Assembly (NCBI GenBank): GCA_030765065.1
Contig: CM060979.1
Span: 105,574,350 to 105,638,349 of the forward strand
Length of the DNA: 64,000 nucleotides
Direction: 5' to 3'
Origin: Deroplatys truncata
Lineage: Eukaryota > Arthropoda > Insecta > Mantodea > Mantidae
Shown here piece by piece: positions 10,781 to 23,150 of this stretch (the stretch's first letter is position 1; each line of letters opens with the position of its first letter). The notes beneath the pieces are model-generated. The model was not told the DNA's origin. It did no database searches and worked only from the letters and a program-made list of their open reading frames with translations. The position numbers and the translations under genes are program-made.

Positions 10781-13434
10781 GTAAGTATTGGGTTTTAACC
10801 TTCCAAAGAAGCATACATTCTGCTCTGATAATTTCTTATTTGAGTAGAGAAATTCAGAAACAATATGAATTACATTGCAGTAAACTTTCAAGTTTTATAG
10901 ACTCTTTCTTGTGGAGAAACTTTTGCATATGCTAAATATTAGAATCATCATAGCTTAGATAAGCTGATTTTATTAAAATGTTTCAGTAGTCCTTAATACA
11001 ACAGAGATTAGAAATGTGCACCTACCCATGCTTATGGACGTATAATGTAAATTTATAGCAGCTGATTATATTATATTTGTGATATTATATTTTTAAAGAA
11101 ATGGAATAATTCCACCGGCTTAATTGAAAAGTCTGTAGAGCAGTATACTAATGAAGGGCATAAGATTTAAAACACAGTTTACACAACTATATTCTACTAT
11201 AATATGATCGGCAGGCAAAGGCAGCTTCCTACCAAAACTTTGGGCCAGAAGGTGCTAGCATTCTGCCAATTACAGGAAATTTCATAAATAATGCTAACTA
11301 TGAAGTGAAGTTTCTGCTGAGATAGACAAAATGTGAAGCTGAAATTGGGCAATCTTTTTGGTATCCCCTGTTTATTTCATGATTAAGCTGAATACCTAGC
11401 TTTATGATCTTAATAAGACAAATGCTTAAGTGCTGCCACACCAGAGTTTGGATGTCTGTGCTTACATGAGTAATGCATTCAATTTAGTTTCTCTCACGTT
11501 TTATGTGAAAGAAGATAATGTTCCACATGATGGAGTTTTATCCAATTTCCTTCAAAATTTAAATTGTGTTTCGTGAAAACTTCTGATACCGGTATTTTGT
11601 GCTTTAGTACTTCTTATAATTACTTTGTTAAGAGAGTTCAGAATATTATACATTTTCATTCCTAAGTTTTTCTTTAAATTTATCTGCAATGTATTCCATT
11701 GCTGTTCAGTCAGCTAAGCAATTTGTTAACATTATGCATAAAATCACACTCAGCGGATCCATTGTAACATGACATAAAGCAGGGCAACAAATTGGAACAA
11801 ATCTTGAAACAAGAGAATAGGCAAATGCTCTAATAACCTCAAGCAAGAATTATTTTCTACTTGCTTGTATAATAAAGGGGTTTCGCGGAGACATACCTGC
11901 AAAGGTTATTAGTGTTACTAGATTCCATGAAACCACCTATATATAGCTGTTCTTGTTCAATAGGTGCAAAAAAATTGAAATTGCCTTCACAGTACCATTC
12001 AGTCATGGGTGGGTGCTTAAGTCAAACTAATACTCGGTTTGTGAAAATATTTGAAAGTTTTAAGTGTAAAGATTTTATTTAATTGCCTAGATTTTAAATT
12101 TGTTGAGCCTGATGCAGGTGCTATAACGTGAGAAAATTGTAAGTAATAATGTACCCTATATGTTTCAAGAATTCAGGGCTTCAGCTTAAGTTCAGTTATG
12201 GGAAAGTAATTTACAAAGGACATTTCTTATGTGTATTTAGTATATGCTCTAATCATAATGCAGTTGAGTAGTTAACTAAATGTGTTTGTGCTGTGATTTT
12301 ATACATTGTTTCACACATTAATCTAACTGTGTTTGCAGAAGTCCAAGTGTTCATAAGATAAGATGAAATAAATAGGTTATAAGTGAAAAAAGCATTAAAA
12401 TATGAACTTTTGGACTATGCAGTTTGGTGTTGTTTTTTTTCACCTAATAACAAAGAGATTGTGATTCGTGTGTTTTCAGTGTTTTCCAGTGTACTAACAT
12501 TTTCAGGAGAGATCTGCAATGTGTCTATGATATGCTTCTTTCTGGGTTTACAAGAGACATTTTATGCACTTTTTGCCAAAATATTTGTTGTATGATTGCT
12601 AATAGACACTCAGTTTGTTGTGACAATATCAGATGTTTCCAGTGAAGTTATTTTTCATCCACAATACTGCAAGATTTTGCCCAACAGTCAAAATTGTTTT
12701 GACTTGGTACACAAAAGAAGCTGATGTACAACCTTGCTGCAATTTTTAGTTTAATTTTTCTGCTGGGAGCATTGATTAAACATACAGAAAATTAACATAG
12801 CATTTAGAATTATATTATGACCAAGTTTGTTATCAGGGATTTAGTTCTGGTGGGAAACTGGCAGAGGCAGATTTTGGAGCAAAGAATTTAAATTCTACTT
12901 TTCACTTTGGTGCTGTAGATATAAAATGATTTCAGTCTTTCTGGTAATTTGTTATTAAATTACCTCATAATTGCTGACTTTGGAAGCCAGATTGCTAATT
13001 CTCAAATAAAGTATAAGGTTTGCACGATATGACCCATTTCTAATCTGAAAGAGATTATAAAAGTGAAACTTAGTTATTTTGCAAATGGGTTATGTTAGAA
13101 CTACTGAAAGAAGATGGTGTGTTAGCACAACTATACAACTAATTCTGGATTTTAAATGAATTTAATACATTGAATGAAGCAATTGCTGTGTTATTCTTAT
13201 AATTGCTATAACTTTCATGCTAGATATATGAGAAATTGTTTGCAAGTCATCAGTGCATGCAGTACATGAACAAAGAATTACATTGCTGTATTCATGCTTT
13301 ATGAATTGCTAGATATCTTATAGAATATGTTTTTTGCTTGCAACATAAAATGTAATTAATAGCAATTGAGAAGTTTAGGTTATTAAATTCAACATCATCG
13401 TTTACCATTTATGGCTTCTAGATTAAGATAAATA
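10781..13434 (+). other. Intron between exon 8 and exon 9a, first part
   Basis: AT-rich intron without recognisable exon or element before the pogo-like insertion. The open frame running through exon 8 into this intron (to 10,935) is only read-through. Confidence 0.6.
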
Positions 13435-14577
13435 TAGTGGAATCTCATTAGCACGTTCCTCATTAACACGTTTTCCCGTTTATTACGTTGAATTATAAAA
13501 GTCCTGGTACAAAATCACCAAATGTAATAAATAGCATTTGCTTAGTGCGTTTTCCCGATCCCGCTTACTACTTTTGAAGTTTGACGTCCTCATTCACTGT
13601 TTTGGCCAATCCTTGGTCAGTCCAGTGGGAGTAGGCTCTTAACATGTTCAAGTTTGACGTCCTCCATTTGCTACATTGGTCAATCCTTGGTCACGGGGTG
13701 GATACCGGCAGCCAATCGCATGCATGTATGTAAATATTTGTGTGGGCGGGATAGAGAATGCTTTACCTTGGCGTGGTCAATGCCAACGATAGTTTCTACT
13801 GTTGAGTGTTGACCAAACATACGTAGATTGTATTTTAGCTTTACATTTGCAATGAAAAAAAGAAAGTGTAGTAAACAACCAACACTGAAAAACGAAAATC
13901 CTTGAAGTATACCACAATCCAAATATGAAACATGTGGATATAATGCGGAAGTTAAGCATTCCTCCATCAACCTTAAACACGATTGTTAGCAAACCTAAAT
14001 TGATTGAAATTGCTTTTAAAGAAGGGAAAAATGCTAAAACAAAATTTCCTCTTGGAAAATAGGATCAGAAAAGGATCGGAACGAAATTTGTTGCATGAAC
14101 ACACCTACTGTATTCAAATCGTATTGAATACGCCAGAGTTACTATCGTCTATTGTACTCGTAACACGATGCATGCTCATAATTTTGTTTTCTTTTTTTAG
14201 TGGAAATTGTTATATGTGTAATAAAACACACAGCTAAGCCACTATTGTCGCTTCCATAATTCGCAATTTATTTTCTCAAAAACATAACCTCAAAAATCCA
14301 AGTTGACCAACATAAAAGCTTAAATTATTTATTCTCAGGTTTTGTGTATCCAAATCCAATTGAACACACATTGAATTTAACATGGAAACACGGATCGTAT
14401 TCAGTATAGAATTGTATTTGAAATCTATTTCAACTGCCCATGGAGACGTAGTAATTATTAGATATTACATAACTATGTTCTTAAATTGCAGATTTTGTAT
14501 TTTCGTTAACACGTTTTCCCGCCTATGACGTCCAAATCCTTAGGTCCCTGCAAAAACGTACTAACGAGATTCTACTG
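13435..14577 (+). mobile_element. pogo/Tigger-like DNA transposon, degenerate (1,143 bp)
   Basis: The left end TAGTGGAATCTCATTAGCACG and the reverse complement of the right end CAGTAGAATCTCGTTAGTACG form terminal inverted repeats of about 21 bp that differ at a few bases. Both arms continue with an AACACGTTTTCCCG motif. The element is flanked by TA on both sides (13,433-13,434 and 14,578-14,579), the Tc1/mariner/pogo target duplication. It carries a broken remnant of the transposase N-terminus (separate entry) and no catalytic domain, so it is non-autonomous. It lies in the intron before tropomyosin exon 9a. Confidence 0.88.
13852..14059 (+). pseudogene. Remnant of pogo/Tigger transposase N-terminus (CENP-B-type HTH)
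   Basis: A start (MKKRKCSKQ...) at 13,852 stops after 17 codons. A second frame from 13,925 reads MKHVDIMRKLSIPPSTLNTI and continues through VSKPKLIEIAFKEGKNAKT to a stop at 14,060. The pattern of a K-rich start, then a helix-turn-helix with PPSTLxxI, matches the DNA-binding N-terminus of pogo/Tigger/CENP-B-like transposases. The frameshift and stops, and the absence of the DDE domain, show that it is dead. Confidence 0.75.
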
Positions 14578-14855
14578 TAATTCATGTTGCTGACATGCCA
14601 GCAGATCTATAGTGAAATTTGTAAGCTTCTGATGCCCCTTGTCATTTTTATGCATTTCTTTTGGCTGGACTTGTGAGGTGTGTGTGACATGTTCATTGCA
14701 AAGCCAGTCTCGGGTACAGCATTTTTGTGGCATTACTTATTCAAATTATAGATGCTACATACAGTGATGTTCATATAATGTGATGAAGGCATAACATTTT
14801 AATTTATCTCTTTTAGAATTAAAAGATCTCTGCAGATCTTGTTTTGAAGAAGCAT

Positions 14856-14860
<5 letters not shown>

Positions 14861-14893
<33 letters not shown>
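14861..14893 (+). repeat. (TG)n microsatellite just upstream of exon 9a
   Basis: About 16 uninterrupted TG units end 33 nt before the first base of tropomyosin exon 9a, with only a short weak pyrimidine tract between. In the transcript this is a (UG)n tract, a known binding motif for CELF/Bruno- and TDP-43-type splicing regulators. A regulatory role here is inference. Confidence 0.95.
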
Positions 14894-14895
<2 letters not shown>

Positions 14896-14926
14896 ACTTT
14901 GTTTATTTGACTGGAATTGTTTGCAG

Positions 14927-15009
14927 ATGACCTCTTGGCTGAGAAAGAGAAGAACAAGCTCTTGCAGGAAGAGATGGAAGCAACCTTGCATGACATTCAG
15001 AACATGTAA
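14927..15009 (+). CDS. Tm1: Tropomyosin last exon 9a (cytoplasmic-type C-terminus)
   Basis: This exon follows ggaattgtttgcag. With the G from exon 8 it encodes 27 residues: DDLLAEKEKNKLLQEEMEAT then LHDIQNM and TAA. The LHDIQNM ending is the hydrophobic C-terminus expected of a non-muscle or cytoskeletal form, unlike the aromatic -GY ends of the muscle-type exons. The C-terminal overlap region sets head-to-tail polymerisation and troponin binding, so choice of this exon should change both. The reverse-strand frame across it (14,755-15,021) is a shadow. Confidence 0.94.
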
Positions 15010-15058
15010 CCCTTCTCCCATGCCCTAGTGTGGCTTAACTGAAGTGTTGCGTGCTCTC

Positions 15059-15064
15059 AATAAA
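15059..15064 (+). terminator. Poly(A) signal for exon 9a transcripts
   Basis: AATAAA lies 49 nt beyond the exon 9a stop codon, followed by a T/G-containing stretch. This implies a very short 3' UTR. Confidence 0.65.
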
Positions 15065-18000
15065 CCCCAGGTTTGATACACATTCTCTATTCCTTAACCT
15101 ACCTCTTCCCTGAAGTATTTATCTGATTCCAGTTTAGCCTTGAAGCCAGTAAAATGCTTGTATGTAAATAGTGTAACTAGAAGGACAATTAAGTAGTAAA
15201 AGTAGAATTGCAATAAAAACTGCTCATTTATGGTTAATTGAATTGCACGTTATAGTATTTCCAAATTATAAGTACTTTTTACTCTGATTAAATTAAATTA
15301 TTTTTTCCTACTTTTATTCCAGCTGTTTGAATTAATTTCAATTGTTGCATACAGGTGGGCTGTGTGATCAAACTGTTACATCAGAGGTCATCTGGTAGCA
15401 CTACTTAGAATTGCAAAATGTGGAGTAGCTATCGTTTCTATTTCTAACTTTTCTTGTAAAATTAACATCTTCTCTTTTCCTCTCATACTTTTGTGTGCTT
15501 CATTCAACAACGTATTATGACATTAATGCTGAATTAGAGCTATGAATTTACAATAAGTAAATTTCTGTGCAAACTATCATGAACAGCAAATGATAAATAC
15601 TTCTTCCAAATTCCACCCTTTTAGCATGTATAGCATGATTTATTTAATTTACAAATGCTAATTTTTTAATGTTTTTTTATTTAAGTGTGTAAGGTTTGAA
15701 AAGTTCTTAGAAGAGTAGAAAAAAATAATATATATTTTAGAGCTATTTGTATTTTCCAGAATGTCATGGTCATGGGTTTGTATCACTGATTCTAAAACTC
15801 ATGGTGCCAGAATACACTCTTGATCTCACAATATCTGTAGAACATAAACAGCTCATTTAATTTGATACTCCAAACAACAAAGAATTTCTTTGGTTTTATC
15901 AAATTGAAGATCATGAAAGGATATGAACTAGACCAGAAGGCAGATCAATTGTTTTTATTTTAGTCCTATTGCAAATATTGCAGCTTGAGCTCATAGAAAA
16001 TAGTTTTTTCTTCACGAAAACTGCTCTTGTTTTAAGTTTTTTGATAGATCATACTGCTTATATTGACCCTCTTTTATTTACTGGTGCTACAATCTGGTAG
16101 GATCTGGGCCTCTTCTACCGGTTATAGCCTTTATCTGTTCTGTGCTTGATATCTTCACCTTCTGATACCATATTTGCTTACATTATCTTCCACTTCTTGG
16201 AGCCACTGCTATTTCTTCCATTTGTTCAGGTCCCAGCCACCTCAAACTTACCTTTATTGTTAACTGATACTATTTTTGGTTCTTTATATTATTTCTGATT
16301 TTGTACTGACAGTTCACACTTTTGGATCACCTATATTTCTGCATTGGTTTTGGGTTAACGCCCAAGTCTCATTAGCAAAGTTACTACAGGCATTATTGCC
16401 TTACATATTATTTTCTTTACTGATCTGGATAGTGTTTTAGATTCCATAACTTTCTGTAGTGCAAAGAGACATCTGTTTCTAGCCTTTATACGTGGTGCAA
16501 TTGCAGATGTAATTATGTTATTTCCAGTTAATAAGGAGCCTAAGTGTTCAAAACTTTGGCAATTTCCAAATTTATATTGCAGGAGATGTATTTTACAGTG
16601 TAAAGATCCTTTTGCCCCAGAGGGTTTCATTTATTTAGTTTTGTTCTCATTTATTTCTAGCCCCCCAACTTCTTTGCTTGTTCTTCAAATTCCCGTAAGA
16701 CACCTAGGAGTGCAAACTTTGTTCTTGCCAAGTCACATCATAAGCATGTGCTAACTGGAGTTAGTTGATTGTAAATTATGCCTTCTGGGTTTGAAACAGC
16801 CTCTTTTAGGCTGTTATAGACTTTCACATTCTTTAAAATAGTTCTCTGCTTATTTTAACTTGGCATGTGGTTTCTTTCCATAGTCATCTTTATCAATTTT
16901 ATTCATTTTTAGGGTATTCCTGTTAAATGCATTGTTGCATATGTTGCATCTCTCTTCATTGTGACTTGGGTTTGTCTAAAGTTAATATATATGTGGTGTA
17001 AATCTATATTATTTTAAAGAAACTTCTCTAAAATAGAGAGAGTACCTATTATTGATTGTTGATCTGAAATTGTTTTGGTACTCGCCAATTAAGTCTCATT
17101 TCAGCATTACAAACAGCCTTTAGATGAGATCAAGATAAATACACATGTCAAAGTGCAATTCTTTTCCATTTGCTTTGATCATTGCAGTCCTGGAAACAGA
17201 GTTTGTAAGGAGAGAGAAACACATGCATGACTGACATGGCTATTAAAAAAAAATGCTTATAACAAGCAATAAAGCAATTATATAACCACTACAAGCTGCT
17301 AGAGCAAAATGGAAATGGTCATAGTGTTTCAGTTCTTCCTTGAGCAACTTGAGCAATACTGGTTATAGGGAAGGTTTTGCAGAATTTGAATCTGTACAAA
17401 GATGCTAATTGAATGGGCTGACCTGATGCTTTGCAGACTTCATGAAGAGAAATAAAACATTCCATGAACTCTTTACTATGAATGCTTCATTTATAAGAAC
17501 TTTTCAAACAGCTTAAGTATATATTTAATTTGAACACGTTCATCACTTAAAAATAATTGAAGCATCACTGTTTATTTTTTACAAATGCAGCTAATTTTGC
17601 AGTTGGTTTTAATTCTTTGCATAAATTAATAATCTTGCAAATAAACTCACTGATATTCTTTGTTTTCTTTTAGTAATTGTATTTATTTGCATTATTAATT
17701 TAATTTATGGTTAGTGCACAACTTGGTACATTTTAAAACACTGAGTAGATATTTTATCTTTAACATTGTTTTTTTTTTTTTTTGTTAATTTAATTTCATT
17801 ACTATTAGGAAATAGATTACAAGATTTGCTGCTGTTTTAACTTTTCCTGATTTATTTTGCTAGTATTTTTTTAAAACAGCATTTTGCAACAGCACAAAAT
17901 ACTGCTGATGTATGTTAGGTTATGTAGTTGTTTTTATTAAACTGGCATGGTGTTTTCCCTCTCAATTAATTATTAATTAAAAAGCATGTACAGGTTTCTT

Positions 18001-18223
18001 TTTCTTTTTTTTTTTTTTCAGTACTCTCTGCTTGTTTGTATTTAACTTTGATGTGTTTTATTATGGTATTTGTTGTTAAAATGCAGTAATGCACATTCCA
18101 TTCTCCTGTTGTTGTCCGTAAGAGAAAACCCATGCCTCCTTTGTCAAACTTGGGGAAAAGTAGTTGTTGAAAGTGTTGCTTGTTGACTTAACACTTTAAT
18201 CTTAATTCTCTTCCGCTTTGCAG
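15065..18223 (+). other. Region between exon 9a and exon 9b
   Basis: About 3.2 kb of AT-rich sequence that is intronic for longer forms. It includes the LINE fragment at 16,080-16,750 and poly(T) tracts near 17,770 and 18,010. No further exon recognised. Confidence 0.6.
16080..16750 (-). pseudogene. Non-LTR retrotransposon (LINE) reverse transcriptase fragment
   Basis: Read on the minus strand, one open stretch (16,355-16,630) contains FEHLGSLLTGNN, then RIKARNRCLFALQKVMESK and AIMPVVTLL. This is the thumb-side region after the catalytic box of LINE reverse transcriptases (FKYLGS...NRCYFALQK...RPVVTYG). Upstream and frameshifted are EFEEQAKKLG and GLEINENKTK, and a damaged AYDV where YADD is expected. 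Downstream fragments (RWLG..., then an A-rich peptide) fit the protein's end. Stops and frameshifts are numerous, so it is a dead 3' piece. The clade cannot be set with confidence. Confidence 0.82.
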
Positions 18224-18306
18224 ATGAGATCGTCATTGAGAAGGAGAAATACAAGATTATTAGTGACGATTTGGATTCTGCCTTCGTAGAATTATATGGC
18301 TACTAA
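18224..18306 (+). CDS. Tm1: Tropomyosin last exon 9b
   Basis: After ttccgctttgcag this exon supplies DEIVIEKEKYKIISDDLDSA then FVELYGY and TAA, exactly 27 residues. The EKEKYK...DDLD core and -GY end class it with the muscle-type C-termini, but FVELYGY differs from the FTELIGN of 9c and the FADLAGY of 9d. Heptad spacing is the same in all four versions. The acceptor has a good pyrimidine tract (aattctcttccgctttgcag). Confidence 0.94.
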
Positions 18307-18334
18307 ACAAAACTGCCAACATACAAAACCAACC

Positions 18335-18340
18335 AATAAA
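18335..18340 (+). terminator. Poly(A) signal for exon 9b transcripts
   Basis: AATAAA 28 nt after the stop of exon 9b, within aaccaaccaataaatgttg. It would give a very short 3' UTR. Another AT-rich run farther on could also be used. Confidence 0.55.
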
Positions 18341-19326
18341 TGTTGATGATGAACTTATAAAAAAGTGTCGGCCATTACTTGTCGTGCCATCACTACTGTA
18401 CTACTTCCACTGCTACTACCTATATAGCTGCTACTACTACCAATCAATGGCCACCTGCATCACAAAATGGCTGCCTCCTGCATCAGAGATTGTTGCTTTG
18501 TAATAATGCTATAATAAACCCATTCCTTGCATAAGTCTTTGAATGCTTCTAGTAAAACTTTCGTAAAAATAATATTAACACTTGAAATTGAAATTTTAAG
18601 CTGGCACATTATGTTTTTATTTAAATTTTCTTCATTTCTTTTTTGTTTAGTTAATTTTTGCAATTTTTTTCTAGAAAACAGAAAATTGTTATTATTGTAA
18701 CATAATTTTTTGTAGATTGTAAAAATTGCTTGTTAATTCTTTAATGATTAATGTAGTTAGTTGCTTCTTTTGCTTATATAATCCTTCTCTTAACTTACAT
18801 GAAATGTCCTGGAATATTATCACTGTATGGGAGGGGGGGGATTTAATGGTGATTTGTACAGAATAGTAAGCTTTAACATCCTTTCTTTTGGTATAAGACA
18901 TGAATTATCATTGATTTCGAGTGATAAAGAATAAGTCAAAGAATAATTCTGCACATCAAATGCAAAGAAAGTTAAGAGTGATGGAAAGATTAAAAAACTT
19001 GTCAGTATTGTCATTGAAGAATCCTCTTGTTTAAATACGTACATGGAATCCTGATCCATAGAAGGGTGGTTTGCTTTAAGAAATCAGGAAGTAGTGTAAC
19101 TGCATACTGAGGATTATAGGTGCTTATCAAGGGTCCAGTACTAATTTTTAGAAATAAACTGTCAATCAGTTTATGAAACTTGTACTATTATACTAATGAT
19201 AATGTTCAGCTATACATTCATTTTTTGTGACTTATATTTATTTTTTACATCTTCATTTTCTGTACTATGTACATTGAACCTATTTCTCATCACCCTTTGT
19301 TCTTCTTCTTGTCAATCTCTTTGCAG
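18341..19326 (+). other. Region between exon 9b and exon 9c
   Basis: About 1 kb, AT-rich, with a G9-10 tract at about 18,830. It ends in the strong pyrimidine tract of exon 9c (ccctttgttcttcttcttg...ctctttgcag). Nothing else recognised. Confidence 0.6.
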
Positions 19327-19409
19327 ATGAATTGGTACACGAGAAGGAGAAGTACAAGTACATTTGTGACGATCTTGATATGACTTTCACCGAGCTTATT
19401 GGCAACTAA
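19327..19409 (+). CDS. Tm1: Tropomyosin last exon 9c (typical arthropod muscle C-terminus)
   Basis: Encodes [20 protein letters not shown] then FTELIGN and TAA, 27 residues with the Asp completed from exon 8. This [11 protein letters not shown][FY]-ICDDLD wording is the most widespread arthropod muscle tropomyosin ending, so the exon is probably the main muscle form. Its acceptor has the best pyrimidine tract of the four last exons, consistent with strong default use. Confidence 0.96.
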
Positions 19410-19496
19410 ACAAAAGTAAACTAAAAAAGAGAAAACAAGCACTTACCATGGGTAATTGATGAAAGCCTGGGTTCACATAGTAAAATAACATGCTGG

Positions 19497-19502
19497 AATA
19501 AA
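19497..19502 (+). terminator. Poly(A) signal candidate for exon 9c transcripts
   Basis: AATAAA 88 nt beyond the exon 9c stop. A second AATAAA lies near 20,113, so alternative 3' UTR lengths are possible. Confidence 0.5.
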
Positions 19503-22089
19503 AATTTGTCTGATGTTGATATCAGATGGAAGAGACAATTTAAACATTCTCTCATAACATCTTTTGTTGTCATTTAATATCCATGGTGCTATTTCTTTTT
19601 GGCAAGCATTAATCACAATGGTTAAGAGTTTGCTGTTGTAAGCCAAACTCATTTCTATGTGGACCCAGTTCTGTAGTTCAGTCATCATCTACAATCAAGA
19701 AACTTAAATTAATTGCCATATTATATACTTTTATTTGGTTGGTATATAATTTCCTTATGTTAATTATAAGCTATGTTTATATTAATTTGTCTTATTTCTT
19801 GATTTGGGATTATTTATGGTTTTTATTAAAACAATGTATAAAAGAATTAAAGAAGAAAAAAAATCTTGTATGTTAAGTTTCTGTATTTTTCATTTCCGTG
19901 CACCACTGTTGGAAATGTCCCTCCAGCAAACATCTTTTGAAGTAATAAAGAGTACAATAGTGATGACACGTGAATTTTTAAAGCTGTGTAATATTCTTTC
20001 TAGCTACTGAACTTATCACCTGTTCAAACTGAAACCTGTTGTGGAGCTTGAAATGGCATTTTATAGTTAAGACTGAGGAAATTTAATTTCGCTTTCATTT
20101 GCAACATATGGCTACAATAAACTTGCAAACTTTTCAGTGTCAAGTAAAAGAGCTATAAAACATCACCTCACAATTTCATATTTGTCCTTATGCAGATATT
20201 TAGGTGCCTAGTGTTGTATCTTGACATAACGTTTAGTTTCTGAGGAAAGAAAATAACTGCTATTGGCATATGATATGATATTCCTTTACAGCGCCTTCCC
20301 AAACTGCAAATAATCCAATAAACATTTGAAAGAATAGTAATGCTCCATCAGTATTCAAATAGAAGATAAGGAAGCTGTATATAAGCTGTAATATTTGAAA
20401 TTTGGACCTGCAGGATGATACAACCAACACAAAAATAACACTGCCCACCAGAAAAAAGAAAGAAAGGAAGGAAGAAAAAACAAAAGTCATAACAATGAAC
20501 TGTTTCAGGAAAATTTCTTTAAATACAACAAAATAATCTTTCATTTATAGATAACTAATGTAAACTTCATTCCTCAATTGCCAAAGTTTAATTCTACTAA
20601 GGTCAAATACTTAGGTTATTAAGAGAGAAATCAATGAAAATGGGAACCATTTTTATTCGATGAAACAAAATTAGTTACTGAGGATTTTACTTTGACATTG
20701 TGTGTCTACATGGCTGTATCATGCCCTCATTCATCTAGGCATTCCCATTAATAGGCCAGCATTCTTTTTCCTCCTCCATATCAGAACTTTGTATGCTGCC
20801 TGAAACTATATAACATGAATGCTCGATGTGATATCGAATCATATTCCAAATGTGCTAGTTGGAATTCAGTTCCAAGCTGCATATTTTAGGGTATTGATTC
20901 CAAATACCTGCATGAAAGCAGCTATTTTTGTGCATTACGTTTAAATGTCCTTGGTGGCATATCTCCTTAGACCACTACAGTGCCATACCAAATGGCGCCT
21001 TTGCTACAGACTGCAAATTGTTCTGCTTGTTCTATTTCTTGAATTTGGTGATCAGATGTTAAATATAGACTTATCAGCCAAAGGAAACCTTTATTCAGTT
21101 TGCTTCCAGATGTTATGTTTTAGGTTTTATGAGTTCAGGTTTACTTCACAATAATTGTTTACACTACCTGTATTCCCTTAAAGAGCAATAGGGAACACTT
21201 CCTTGAACAATTTTGTGCTTCTTCCAGTGCTAATGCTGTTTTCACAGTAGCTGAAGGGTTAGGGATCATTCATATATTTGGAGTACCCTTATGTGACCAA
21301 ACCTGATATTATGCAATATATATCTATATCTCATGCTTGTCAACAGGGTCATGTTTATGACGCGAAAGGCTCCTCTCACAGACTTGATAACTTAAAAAAA
21401 AACAACAAAAAACACAAATTTAAAATGGACTTCAATAAGAAACATATTTTATTATTTTTCCATATCTAGGAAGTGAACACACAGCGTCATAAAAATATTA
21501 TGATTAAACACTTACACAAATATTCCAAAATGTTACAAGATTACAGTGCCAAAGACCAATATAGTCACCACACATAAAGAATGGCTACAGTGGTTTTCAA
21601 ACGATCAGCTATCCCCCCTTCACCCCTCCCCCTTAGTAAGCTTAGCTTTGCAGTTCACATACTCCCCTACAGTTATTACAACTATTTTTCTCAAAAATGC
21701 CTATATTTGAAATATTAAACAAAAGAGATGGTTACAATATTCACAAGAGTATAACAATTAATTTTAGCAACTCAGACTTACTCAGAGTTTAGCAACTGAT
21801 AAAATTGAAGAATATAGCAATTTTTCAACTGCATTGCTGTTGATTTGAATCCTCAGCGTTGCTCTTAAGAGAATCTGAAGTAAACATGCAACTAAATTAA
21901 AAATTCAAATATATGGGTAAATTCTCCTGTGTTAGCAGGCATGTTTTGTGTGTAATTATATTATCTTTTCAAACCAATAAAAACAATATCCATACTTGAA
22001 ACTTTAACACAAAGGCAGTTAACAGATACTCATACTTGCTCATAATTGTTCCTTTACACAAGCCATGTGAAAGCACTAAGCTGAATCAG

Positions 22090-22215
22090 ACTTAAAAAAA
22101 ATTCAATGTCATGGCCGGGGCTCAAACCATGGATCTTTGGTTTATCATGTCCAAGCTCTTACGGCTTTTGGGAACTAAGGTTTTCTTCACAGTTTCTTCT
22201 GGTACCTGGATATGT
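22090..22215 (-). repeat. tRNA-derived SINE, minus strand
   Basis: On the minus strand the sequence runs from cttagttcccaaaagccgta (A-box side) through ccatggtttgagccccggcc (B box) into a poly(A)-like tail at the left (cttaaaaaaaattc on +). The head-to-tail layout is that of a tRNA-derived SINE. Confidence 0.65.
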
Positions 22216-23082
22216 CTTTCAAATTTTTGCTCAGCCTAAATATAACAATGGCAAAATGAAAGTTGGGAGGAAATTATAAGCAACATCCATTCTTTATATG
22301 TGCATGTAATGTGCCATACGTTTATGTAACTCATTTGTGCACTGATAGTATCTACACTCATTCTAAAAAAATACACATTGAATTTCTAAGTGTCACACTG
22401 TGAAAAGAGTAATTTTGAAAACAATAAGTATAATACATTGTATTCAATGGAGTTATTTACGGTTGATTTAATACAATGTAGCTTATAAGTTGGACATATA
22501 ATTATAACCAATCGGCATAAAGTAGTAAAAGCAACTACCAATCAGGAGTCACTCCTGTTCGGTTGAGTTAAGTGTATCTTAATTAAACTTTTAATTTAGC
22601 AGCATTACACATACACAACTTCACATTACTCCCCGCCATGTTAAATGAAGTTTGTCATCTAGGCATTGGTGTTGAAAACTACATTGAGCTTGCATTAAAT
22701 TCTTAATATAGTTTAGGATGTGCAAAATCTTGTTAACAGTTCTATGGAAATAATATCGCCTAAAAATTTCTGCTTTAAAACCCAGGGGACGAAGATAATT
22801 TTAATCCTTCGCTGTCATGGTGAGGCAGTTATTTGCCTATAGGATGGTTGCAAATTTTTTTAGCATTTATCTATCTATCTTGAAGCTGAAAGTCACTGTT
22901 GTTGTACTCTGGAGTTGCAATTTGCAGCTGTTGTAGTCTCCTCGAACTGTGGTACTGTAGATACTTATGGCACATGCTGGGGCATGTTTGCTGTTGTATC
23001 TGCTACATTTTGTGCCTCAGCTGACTAATTTTTATTATAATTTTGTTGCCTTGTTAGATTTGTGAGTGGTTTCATTTGTGAT

Positions 23083-23150
23083 GGTTGGCTCATTTTGGTA
23101 GAGCAAGGAATTAGTATGATATCCTGGTAAGGGTGGTTCTGATCTTCAGT
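23083..23150 (+). repeat. tRNA-like SINE head
   Basis: Contains tggctcattttggtagagca, a nearly ideal tRNA A-box region, and gggtggttctgatctt as a B box about 45 nt later. The acceptor stem does not pair, so it is more likely a SINE remnant than a functional tRNA gene. Confidence 0.55.

Noticed and set aside
14755..15021. 88-residue minus-strand open frame over exon 9a
   Set aside because: It is the antisense of the tropomyosin exon plus the (TG)n tract, giving an artificial His-Thr run.
15760..15840. SINE on the plus strand
   Set aside because: A B-box-like catgggtttgtatcac is present, but no A box, body or tail could be found.
23083..23150. Functional tRNA gene
   Set aside because: A and B boxes are good but acceptor and T stems do not pair; better explained as a SINE head.
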